Shown: piece after piece, positions 1 through 7,948 of the stretch
How positions within the stretch are numbered: position 1 is the stretch's first letter
How the letters are laid out: the number at the start of each line of letters is the position of its first letter
Assembly (NCBI GenBank): GCA_022695795.1
Contig: MU404271.1
Coordinates: 1-17,090, forward strand
Reading direction: 5' to 3'
From: Biscogniauxia marginata
Lineage: Eukaryota; Ascomycota; Sordariomycetes; Xylariales; Xylariaceae
DNA length: 17,090 bases
Made by a program: the position numbers and the translations under genes
Notes under the pieces: generated by a model
What the model was told of the DNA's origin: nothing
The model's input: only the letters and a program-made list of their open reading frames with translations
Database searches by the model: none

Positions 1-94
1 CTCTCACCCGCCCCCCAAACCCCTACCACCCCCCCCCCGCCACTAGTCTCCTTTGCCGCCCGCCCCCCGCCCCGGCCCCCCCCCCCCCCCCCCC
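1..94. repeat. C-rich low-complexity tract
   Basis: Almost every base on this strand is C, in runs broken by single G, A or T, ending in an uninterrupted run of 19 C at 76-94. The minus strand therefore has many G-runs of three or more and could form G-quadruplexes. It lies about 700 bases beyond the stop codon of the minus-strand phosphate carrier. No coding potential is seen. A sequencing or assembly artefact is possible because the run sits at the window edge. Confidence 0.8.
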
Positions 95-803
95 GATATA
101 GTTGGCTATAGCGGTAGCTCACCACGATAGATACCTATACACATGATTACAACTTATACACAATTTAATGTGTTCCTTATACGCATTTTGATTATAATCA
201 CGTGCTTTATAATGTCGAGTGAGATATGCCGTAAAGCTACCTTACAATGAGTTGGTTGTGTATATTATGAGAGTGTTGACATTGTTTTTCCCCGGAAAAC
301 AAGGCGGAACTGGTAGGCCATGTGGAAATGAAGAATTAATCTTTGGCTGCATGTTCCCGAAGGGCGATTTATTTTATTTCTAGGGTTTTAACTATAAAGT
401 TTATTGGGTTTATTTAGAATGATTAAGTTTTTACGTCGCTTATGACTGGTAACAGCAACGAGACCTTACAAATAGATAGGTAGTCTAGAAGATTCATAGA
501 TCACTTCTCCGGATGTGTAAACGTTTAGTCTATAAGACAGCATGCATTACTACTATTCGTCTACTAGCTTGGCGAAAGCGAAAGGATACCTACGTATATA
601 AGGATGAAATAAGTACATGCTAGTGCAGCAACAGGCAAAGGGATATCGCCGAATCGGTGGAACCTGGCTCCTCCCTGTAGTACTGTAGGTTTATGACCTA
701 GGTTGTGCATAACATCCTCCCTCACGTCTTCATTTGGAGGTCGTATTCGTCTAGTTAATCAAGACCCTCATCAGCCAACTTATTCGCCCTCGGCCCTCTC
801 ATT
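95..803. other. Intergenic, no gene seen
   Basis: Moderately AT-rich non-coding DNA downstream of the minus-strand phosphate carrier, so its right part should hold that gene's 3' UTR and polyadenylation signals. No ORF of interest and no tRNA-like fold was recognised. One copy of the CCTAGG core of the dispersed intergenic motif occurs at 697-702. Confidence 0.6.
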
Positions 804-1816
804 TTAGCTTTCCTTGTGAATCTCGATACTCGGCGGCGCCCCTACGAGCGCTTTGCATTGAGCATAGATGACAAACTGGCCGGCGACCAAACCACACGTC
901 ATAAATATACGGGGTCCAAGACCAGAAAGGAGCAACCGTTTCGGGCCAAACTCGCGCGCGAGCGAGAACATCCTCGTTGTTGAGCTCTGGTTGGGATCGC
1001 CAGCCCCCTTATTGATGGCCGAGAGCAACGTATCGGCGGGATGTGAGAGGACCGCCGCTGCCACGCCGGCAATTACACCTGATGTTAGTTCTACACCGGT
1101 TGATTGCAAGTTTGTCAGCTTCGCCTTGCGCTCAGGGCCCATCGTGCGATAGATGACTTCCACGGCAGCCTCGTGTACCGAAAACTGGCCAACAGCGTAA
1201 GGGACCTGCTTGAAGAGTAGGGGTACGAAGCCCGAATAGAAACCTCGCAAGCCCTCCTCCCTTGCAAGACGCATGAACCCGGTGGTAAGGCCCGTGGCGA
1301 AACCACGCTGAGAGACAAGCCGGATGCGAGTTGCCTCGAGCGGGCAGAGGGCGATATCTGCAAAGAACTCAGCGGTAGCGCTGGCACCTAGGTAGATGGC
1401 GGTTCGACGTTGGGTCGCCTTCTCCTGCGATCCCGTCGCGTCGATGAATTTCTTCTTGAAAAACTCGTAGCCAGCGAACTTGGCTCCGCCCTGCACGAGA
1501 TAGCCGACCGCCGTAGGACCAAAGCCCGTCAGAAGAGCCGAGGCACCCTCCTTGGCCACGATCTGCCGTGCGGCTCGCACCATATTCAGGCCCTTCACCG
1601 AATCATCGACCTGAATCCTCGTCTTGACCACGTCGATTGGTGTCGCAGCCTGTCCGACTAGTCAGTCAACTCTGCCAATGCCTAGGGAAGAATCGGATAG
1701 GCAAAGACAGAAAAGCTTACGCCGTGTGTGAGAGTCGCCGCGAGGGCGCCAGCACCAAAAAACTTCACATAGTCCTCTGCCCTGAAGCTGGGCGTGACGT
1801 TCTTTGATGAAGACAT
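804..1816 (-). CDS. mir1: Mitochondrial phosphate carrier (Mir1 type)
   Basis: This gene encodes a mitochondrial inner-membrane carrier that imports phosphate, by proton symport in the known family, for ATP synthesis. Two exons are inferred: 1721-1816 (32 codons from ATG at 1816) and 804-1649, separated by a 71-nt GTAAGC..CAG intron in phase 0. The product is 313 aa, close to the roughly 311 aa of yeast Mir1. The splice rebuilds the first carrier signature P-I-D-V-V-K at residues 36-41, which would otherwise be split. The second signature, PLEATR, is at 135-140. The third repeat has HPADTLLS (P at 236), lacking the basic residue of the canonical motif, as is usual in phosphate carriers. Stretches such as ALLTGFGPT, ADIALCPLEATRIRLVSQ and PPSIEI near the C-terminus point to Mir1 rather than other carriers. 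The short N-terminus before the first helix has no obvious long cleavable presequence. No break is seen; it looks intact and functional. Confidence 0.95.
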
Positions 1817-2938
1817 AGCGAAACCACCGTCGCAAATAAGAGTATGACCAAAAGCTTCGACGGGGGGGGTGTCTAGAAGGAGTTGATGGCGATCGTTTAT
1901 GAAGGAGCTGCAGGCGGATTACTCAGCGACAAGTCGACTATCATCTCCCGGGGGCTTGATCGTGTGAGAGGTTCCGATTCTTCTAGGTGAACGTATGCAT
2001 AAGCTCCCACGTGGTACAACAAAGCCCAGCTGTAATCGGACTGGAATTTTCGGTGGTTCTTGGGCGGCTTTACTTCAGTGCGTACGCCTTTGTGTTCCTC
2101 TTGGGTTTTTGTTTTCCTCTGCTCCAGAACTTACATCTATAAATTTATATAACTGTGGACAACGTACCAAAATATCGCGCATGTCTCTACCTACCATAGG
2201 TGTGTGTGTTTTCGGTCTTCCGGTGATACCGTGCGTATTAGCTTAGCTGGAGAAGAGGTATTGGAAACTGCTTGACGAAAAGACGTGACGTCACTATTGC
2301 AAAGATAATCCCGGATATAAATCACGGTAAATACCTCCCTACCTACCTAGGTATTGGGATCATTGTAAGACGTTGTAGTGTGCAGATGTAGAGTACATAT
2401 TACATGTATGAACATCAGGGCCGAATCATCACGACATTTATGAATGGCGGCTGAGACGCATTAGGAGTACCCAAGCTGCCAAGTTACTGTAGATGTTGAT
2501 CGATCTATACATAATTACTAGGTGATACGGAATGAAACCCTATTACCTAAACCTACCACTACCTAGGTATATTCCGGGTATATTGATCACACACAACCCC
2601 CTTAGCTGTGGCGCAACAAGTACCTACCTAGGTACTTAAGTCCGGGCCGAGCCGAGCCGAGTCGATTTATTACTTAAGACCTACCTTGGAGTGCTTCATA
2701 TGAAGTATCAGTAACCTTTAACCTTTTCACTACATGTAGCCATGAATATCTCGAGGCATCCTAGTGAAATAGATATCTTGAAAACATTACCTAGTAGGTA
2801 GGTATATTATATATAGACTCTTCGTGTTGCGATATCATCAATAAAGATGCCCCTTTTTAGAAGCACCTCCTAGAACCAAGCCAGGTTTTAGTTTCTCACA
2901 CTCATCACCTGACAAGTTGCTTTGTTGCATCAATTCTC
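1817..2938. other. Divergent intergenic region
   Basis: This lies between the phosphate carrier (minus strand) and the YdeI-like relic (plus strand). The part next to 1816 should hold the carrier's promoter and 5' UTR. A G-run occurs at about 1862-1869. No convincing gene is present; the longest ORF (1995-2246) has no recognisable domain. Several copies of the TACCTAGGTA-like motif fall in its right half (see the repeat entry for 2334-2806). Confidence 0.6.
2334..2806. repeat. Cluster of TACCTAGGTA-like short motifs
   Basis: Copies of an ACCTACCTAGGTA-like sequence occur at about 2336-2353, 2560-2570, 2620-2636 and 2790-2806. The one at 2620-2636 carries GTACCTACCTAGGTAC, essentially a palindrome centred on CCTAGG with one TACC unit duplicated. 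The same motif recurs in the other gaps of the window, and only isolated CCTAGG cores occur in coding exons. Function is unknown. Confidence 0.75.
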
Positions 2939-3259
2939 ATGGCTGTAGATAAATCCTAGCTTATCATACCTCCAGAGCTGCCCGTCATCACCATCGTCAA
3001 CGCAACCGCGTGGCCAGATTGGCTAGCTCGGAGCGCAGCAACAACGAAAGGTATTCGGCTGACGTTGGCCAAAAAGGGAGCCACGGGTCCAACCTCGTTG
3101 ACCTACGCTCAAACGCTCGATAAAGCGCTCTATTACGGCTGGATCGATGGTCATGTGCGCAAGGGCGCGATGCCGTCGATGCCGCCAAAGCAGATTGTCG
3201 ATGGTATATCGTCTACGCTGGCTAATCGACGGTATAATATGTTCGCTGTATTTTACTAA
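2939..3259 (+). pseudogene. RIP-damaged YdeI/OmdA-family gene relic
   Basis: From ATG 2939 the frame reads six codons, meets TAG at 2957-2959, then stays open to TAA at 3257-3259. The downstream part matches the N-terminal core of the YdeI/OmpD-associated (OmdA) family: a WPDWLA segment, then LAKKG, SLTYAQTLDKAL and the hallmark GWIDG. After GWIDG the similarity fades and the conserved PRR..S.WS part cannot be aligned; the sequence runs directly into the AT-rich block. Only about 100 codons are left of a family usually near 200 aa. The TAG is explained by CAG to TAG (CpA to TpA), and Y for the usual C and K for the usual E in the TYxEALDEALCxGWIDG region also fit TpG to TpA changes; all are RIP-type. 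The ancestral residues are inferred from family knowledge, not from an alignment. An open frame starting at TTG 3065 exists but is not a credible gene start. The family's biochemical role is poorly defined. Confidence 0.75.
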
Positions 3260-3835
3260 TAATATCAAGGTTTAAACAACTTTGTTTTACTTGTTTTCCG
3301 TAAACTTCAGTTGTTAATACGTATAACCTCTACGAAGTAAAGAATCGGTAAATAATCTTAGTTTAATATAAAATATAATTTTATAAAACATGGTAAAAAA
3401 GAGTTATCTCTTTAAAATATTAATTATATATTATAAACTAGCTTTTAAATATAATGCTTATAATAATTAATAATACCGTTTTTATAATATGTTTATATAT
3501 TTTAACGTTTTAATTAAAAAAACTTAATATTTAAATATTTATATAATAAATAAATAAATAATAAGTTTAAAATTATAATTATAAAACGAAGCTTTAATTA
3601 TAAAGATATAATTATTCACTTTTTTAAATAATTAATTTTAAATAATTAAAATTTACGATTTTATAAAGTTATTATGTCGTTATTTATATTTAACGGTTTT
3701 ATATAAAAGTTATTTTTTTAAAAACTTTTAAGTTTAAATTTTTTAATTTAAATTTTTAAAATAAAGATTTTAACTAAAAAAAGGGCTAAATTTAATAGTT
3801 ATAATAAATTTATAACTACTTAGTTAAAGTTAAAA
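3260..3835. repeat. AT-rich RIP-type block 1
   Basis: Very AT-rich sequence with long A/T homopolymers and TAATTA/TTTAAA strings, and no open frame. CpA and TpG are rare, and many of the few remaining C lie in CpG or CpT, the residue expected after repeat-induced point mutation of a transposon or other repeated sequence. The transition is gradual at 3260-3350, and the block ends sharply at about 3835, where G/C returns (AAAGGTGGTCCTCC). The original element cannot be recognised. Confidence 0.75.
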
Positions 3836-3933
3836 GGTGGTCCTCCTTTTTACTTTTCATTAAGAAGCCCTTTTAAAAGTGGTGTCTCTTTTATAACTAT
3901 ATATACTTCAATGCTTATCTCTCAATACCTATC

Positions 3934-3950
3934 TCTTGCGAGTCGCAAGA
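3934..3950. repeat. Short perfect inverted repeat
   Basis: TCTTGCGA and TCGCAAGA face each other across a single G. It would form a tight hairpin or could bind a dimeric protein. It stands in non-coding DNA just right of AT-rich block 1. Chance occurrence cannot be excluded. Confidence 0.5.
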
Positions 3951-4407
3951 CTTCTCGGCCTCAAAGTCTATGTGGACTCCAAATCAATATCAAGTAACGA
4001 TGACTATATCGACCAAACCCATAAAGACAATTGGCGGTTCTCAGTTTCACTATAAGAGTCTCTTGTAAAGCGAACCAATCACTACGGGTCTAACAGCTGG
4101 ACTAGAATCGCGAGGAAGTGAACTCGTGCATGTATAGGCTGAACGTATCTCGCAAGGTTTAAAAGAGACTCTCCCGCGAGTAACTTACGTCCAGTAGTCA
4201 GTATTCTTCACCTCCAGTTCTTCTTAGTCTGTCGTGCACCTCCAGTATTTATATGGGATGAAGTAGTCGAAGGCGAAGTTAGGTGGGTAGGTGGAAGCTT
4301 AGACACCTAGATATAAATGCATTCCTAATTACGGTACGGACTAGTCTAGGTACCAAGCTTTGCAACTCATCCATCATCCTAACAAGGCCGGGGCCCCCTC
4401 ATCCGTT

Positions 4408-4810
4408 TAGGTAATATTACCTAATATGTACCTACCTTAGGTACTTAACGGAGGTGTACTTATACCAGTGTGGCTGTTTAAAGGGGCTGAAAGGCAGGTA
4501 GTATGTACCTGCTATTCTAAGATTTCCACCGACACGGCACCTGCACTCCCCGGCCCTTTCTCTTGTATACCTACCACAGTACATGTATTCCAATTACAGC
4601 CTCACTGCTACCTACCTACATATAGGTACCTAGTCTGCCCGTTGTGTGGTTTAGGTATGTACACAATACTTCCTTCCAGGTGGGGGTGGACAACAACACA
4701 TGATTTGTTTTCTTTTTTTTCTTTCCTAGGTTTCGCTTTCATCGTCACATTACATACCTACCTCTACCTACTCACCACCACATCGGCTTTTCCTACGTAA
4801 CTACCTACCA
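4408..4810. repeat. Cluster of TACCTAGGTA-like short motifs
   Basis: The cluster begins with a perfect 16-bp palindrome, TAGGTAATATTACCTA, at 4408-4423, followed at once by GTACCTACCTTAGGTAC (4428-4444). Further ACCTACCTACATATAGGTACCTAG-type copies lie at about 4610-4633, with runs of CTACCTA at 4755-4810. The elements show the same TACC/GGTA units as those in the other gaps. Confidence 0.7.
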
Positions 4811-5541
4811 AGCGTTCAGATTCTCTTACCGTGCTTCTTTTTTTTCCCCTTTTTTGCACGCAACCAATTCTATTTCACGATTTCTGCCTTTGCTTCCTAG
4901 AATCTACTGCGTTTCCAGACCACAGGCAGATCCTTTTATATTATCGGCTCGCAACTTGGCAACCTACCTAGGTTAGACTCGTTCGATACTTGCCAGTGAG
5001 CGCGTTCCTATCTGACGTCTCCTTCCAGTATTTCACCATCTCCTCTCTTCCACCACACGCTCTCATTGCGCAAAGCCCCAGGCAGCGCGCCTTGGTCGTC
5101 ATCATTTCCTCTGCTACCTGTGACTCGTGAAAACGCCCCATCGTATTAACATTGGCTCCAACTCTCCTCTAAGGTCCTTGTTTCGAGGTATGTCAGTTGT
5201 GCGGACATTGCTTGGGACATCCACCCTCAACTGCACAACACCTCGTCAGCCAAGCGTTGACGAAGCTTCTAGGGGTTCTTTTCTAGAGAAATACTACTTG
5301 CGGCTCCTCGCCCCTCCATCTATCCGAAAGCGCAGGCCATACAAGTCCTTCCCACCTGGCGCTATGCTTTGACCGCTGCGGAGGTCTCTTTCTAACAGTC
5401 TCCGGCGCACATAACCACTCCTCGCCCGTACGTGATTACCACTACTTTCAGCCGGCCCAGTGCGATCCGTGACACTTCTCACGCATCACGTCTCGATCCG
5501 GCATTACGCTTCGTCCACGATCCAAGTTGCTCTTCGATATC

Positions 5542-6662
5542 ATGGCTGCACCTTGTAGGTTATGTCGCGCATACACACTATTCTCTGGAGAGAAGGGAGG
5601 GTGGTGGCATGCACGCGCATTGCCAGAGGCGCAAATACATTCTAATTGGCAAGAACAGTGACCGCGGAGGAAGAGGCCCGCTACACCGAAGTCATCGATA
5701 GCATTCTGGCCACCGCCGATCTCGAGACCGTTACTCGCAAGAAGATTCGCATGGGCCTTGAAGATGCTTTAGGGGGGAAGGATCTAAGCGAGCAGAAGGT
5801 CCGTAGTTATCTACAGATTGCACAAGAGCAGATTCATGTCACACAAATAGAGCACCGTTTCTTAGGCCTCCGCATCTACCCTTGGTTCTTGGAACGACTA
5901 ACATATCCCTCTGCGCAGGACGCAATCAAGACTCTTATCGAGGAGCGCTTTGACGCTATATCTTCCGCGGCACCGCCAGCTTCGTCTACCGCTCCCCATC
6001 CAGAATCGAACTCTCCAGCCTCGTCTTCTAGTGAGCAAGTGAACGGGCATGATAATGACGCCAGCGACGATCTCAACGGCGACGAGATCAAGGTATCAGT
6101 ACAGCCACCGAAGAAGAAACAGCGCAAGGAAAAGAGCACGGACAACGAAGACGCAGACGCCAAGTTAGCCGCCCTTCTCCAGGCTGAGGAGAACCAACGA
6201 ACTCGGGCGACACGAGGCGGAGGTTCCAAGGCTAAGCCTCCCTCCAAGAAGAAGGCGGCGCCCCGGAAGAAGAGCGAGAAGAAGGTTCGTCCCGAGGACA
6301 ATAGCGACCTAGAGGAGAGCGAAGGATCGAGTCCTAAGAAACGCAAGGCTGGCGGTGGATTCCAGAAGCCATTCAACCTGAGCTATCCGCTGGCTGAACT
6401 CTGCGGGGAGCCTCAGGTGAGTTGCTATCGTCTCAGTCGCTACCGCATTGCGTTGCCTAACAGCTGGTAGTTGTCTCGACCTCAGGTGGTCAAGAAGCTT
6501 TGGACTCACATAAAGGACAACCAACTCCAAGACCCCAACGACAAGAGGCAAATACGATGCGATGAGAGAATGCAAGCCGTCTTCAAGCTAACCAGGGTCG
6601 ACATGTTTCAGATGAACAAGCTTGTGGGTAACCATCTATATCCCGTTGACGAAGAGCAGTAG
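5542..6662 (+). CDS. DEK_C and SWIB domain protein (Uaf30/Tri1 type)
   Basis: This nuclear chromatin protein has the architecture of yeast Uaf30 (a subunit of the RNA polymerase I upstream activating factor) and its paralogue Tri1. Four exons are inferred: 5542-5554, 5659-5798, 5919-6416 and 6471-6662, giving 280 aa. Residues 9-66 form a DEK_C domain (RYTEVIDSIL.., KDLSEQK, then DAIKTLIEERF). Residues 67-195 are acidic/basic, disordered and rich in lysine runs such as KKKAAPRKK. Residues 196-276 form the SWIB/MDM2 fold (KPFNLSYPLAEL, SRPQVVKKLWTHIK, MFQMNKLVGNHLYPV). Introns: 5555-5658 (GTAGGT..CAG, branch CTAAT); 5799-5918 (GTCCGT..CAG, branch CTAAC), which is 120 nt, in frame and stop-free; and 6417-6470 (GTGAGT..TAG, branch CTAAC). 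Removing the second restores DEK_C continuity, and removing the third rejoins GEPQ to LSRPQ. The 13-nt first exon (Met-Ala-Ala-Pro plus one base) is the least certain part: a TTG at 5646 directly after a stop is not a credible start. Uaf30 versus Tri1 cannot be decided here. Confidence 0.87.
5799..5918 (+). other. In-frame, stop-free intron in DEK_C domain
   Basis: The 120 nt translate without a stop and would add 40 residues in the middle of the DEK_C domain. Evidence that it is an intron: a GT start with G at position 5, a perfect CTAAC branch site 17 nt before the terminal CAG, and a joined product (SEQK-DAIK) that matches the family's KDLxExKDxIK pattern. The weak GTCCGT donor makes retention plausible. 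A naive gene caller would translate through it. Confidence 0.8.
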
Positions 6663-7948
6663 ATCTCCGAGAAGCGCGCGGCCTCTATAGGACTGGCGTT
6701 ATCATTGGAGGGAGAAGGGAGGGACTATTTGGGCAAGGGCGCAGAGTCATTGCGATGGGAGAGTCAGCTAAGCCCGGTCGGCTCATGGGCTATTACGGTG
6801 TGTGATTTTATTTTATTTTACTACTACTACTACTACTATTGTTATCCTTCGTGTTATCTCTCGCCACGAGCATTTGTTCCAGGTCGATGGCGTTTATCAG
6901 GGCAAACAGGACAAATTGGTGCATTTATCGGCGTGGCGTCGTCGTCATCGACCTCTCCAGGACGGACTATGAGTGCGAGGTAAAGACCATAGTCTTAAAG
7001 TCAACTCAATGGGATCATCCGACGCAATACATGTATTTTTTATTGGGGGATTTCTCTTGTGTGCAGGGCTCATGTTCATTTTTACCAACTAACGGGTCTG
7101 GTCTGCTTGCGATATCGATTAGCTGCTATCTAACAGAATATGTATCGCCCGTAAAGAATGTCTCTCGCTCCTATCCATATTGACTCTGGCATTCTGCTAG
7201 CTTACCTCCCTAGGTAGCCGGCCGCAATCGATCGTGGATATATCCTGTTGCCATATCATTATTCTTCCACTCGGAAGCAGAATTGTCTCAATAGTAGTTA
7301 GGTAGTAAGAATAACTTGACTGACTAGGTACCTAGACAGATCGGGGGCCAACACTGATTAGGTATCAAACAACTGGGTAGGTAGAGGAGAAAGGAGGATG
7401 GGTTGTGAACGGTTCCATGTCCGTAGAGACGTGTGTCAATATGTATTACCTACCTACCGTAGGTACCTAGTAATAATGATATATGTGATACCCGCCTATA
7501 CTCGCTTAGCGCATGTGGCTCAACCCGATTGCCCCGCGGCGGGTACCGGCACGGGGCAAGTCCATAGGTAGGTAGGCATATTACTTAGTACATGTATAAG
7601 ATACCTGGATACCAGGTAGGCACCTAAGGTATGTATGTATTCACTACATGCATCTTTTCAGCCTACAACAACCTGTGCTGATGGAAATATGTACTGCATT
7701 CACTAACTTTTCTCAACGTCAGGCTGCGTGTTGGCCACCTCTGTTGCCGCACCTACATCTGACATAACGACCGCCCCTCAAACCCGCCTTTCCACCAGCC
7801 TCCTCCACATCAATCTATCTCGGCCCCTCAATTGGCGGCTCGAGACTTACAGAGCTAAGAAACGCATCCCCGGTGCGACAGCTCCCCTGGGCCATTGTCC
7901 TTCCCAGACAGCAGAGAGGCAGGAAGAACTGCCAGGCAGAAAGGTGTT
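6663..7948. other. Intergenic SWIB gene to HEL2
   Basis: This holds the 3' UTR of the SWIB gene and the promoter and 5' leader of HEL2; both genes are on the plus strand. A short CTA microsatellite lies at about 6820-6838. The frames at 6705-6983, 6839-7183 and 7728-8063 show no family features and are not supported as genes. The last 250 bases are C- and CT-rich, typical of a fungal promoter/leader. A TTG-started extension of the HEL2 frame to 7895 is less likely than the ATG at 7949. Confidence 0.55.
7296..7640. repeat. Cluster of TACCTAGGTA-like short motifs
   Basis: This includes a perfect 12-bp palindrome CTAGGTACCTAG at 7324-7335, the hairpin-like ACCTACCGTAGGT at 7452-7464 followed by ACCTAG, a TAGGTAGGTAGG run at about 7565-7575, and CCAGGTAGGCACCTAAGGTATG near 7612-7634. 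A single related CCTAGG copy lies just to the left at 7209-7214. Unit and palindromic symmetry match the other intergenic clusters. Confidence 0.7.

Larger units (their letters stand above)
3836..5541. other. Intergenic region before the SWIB gene
   Basis: No gene is supported. The left part (3836-4250) is mid-GC DNA next to the AT block, with a perfect 8-bp-arm inverted repeat at 3934-3950 and a 10-bp inverted pair at 4055-4064 / 4163-4172; it may be an eroded edge of a mobile element, but no target-site duplication or polypeptide is visible. The middle (4408-4810) holds many ACCTA-type motifs. The right part (about 4800-5541) is pyrimidine-rich on the plus strand, as expected for a fungal promoter and 5' UTR of the downstream SWIB gene. 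The frames at 4468-4800 and 5127-5372 have no ATG at their start or recognisable content. Confidence 0.6.

Noticed and set aside
1995..2246. 83-residue plus-strand open frame between mir1 and the YdeI relic
   Set aside because: No recognisable domain, odd composition, no flanking gene signals; sits in ordinary gap DNA.
3065..3259. Short gene starting at TTG 3065
   Set aside because: Homology extends upstream of the TTG to an ATG at 2939 broken by a stop, so it is part of a pseudogene, not a small gene with a rare start.
3836..4250. Possible solo LTR or tRNA-derived element
   Set aside because: No TG..CA ends with a target-site duplication, no tRNA cloverleaf or A/B boxes that I could make fit.
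4468..4800. 110-residue frame in the motif-rich gap
   Set aside because: Begins with GTG, composed largely of translated TACC repeats and T-rich DNA, no domain.
5876..6376. 166-residue minus-strand frame opposite the SWIB gene
   Set aside because: Shadow of the lysine/serine-rich coding strand; no independent features.
6705..7183. Two overlapping frames after the SWIB gene
   Set aside because: No ATG-supported conserved protein; they cross a CTA microsatellite and show no family motif.
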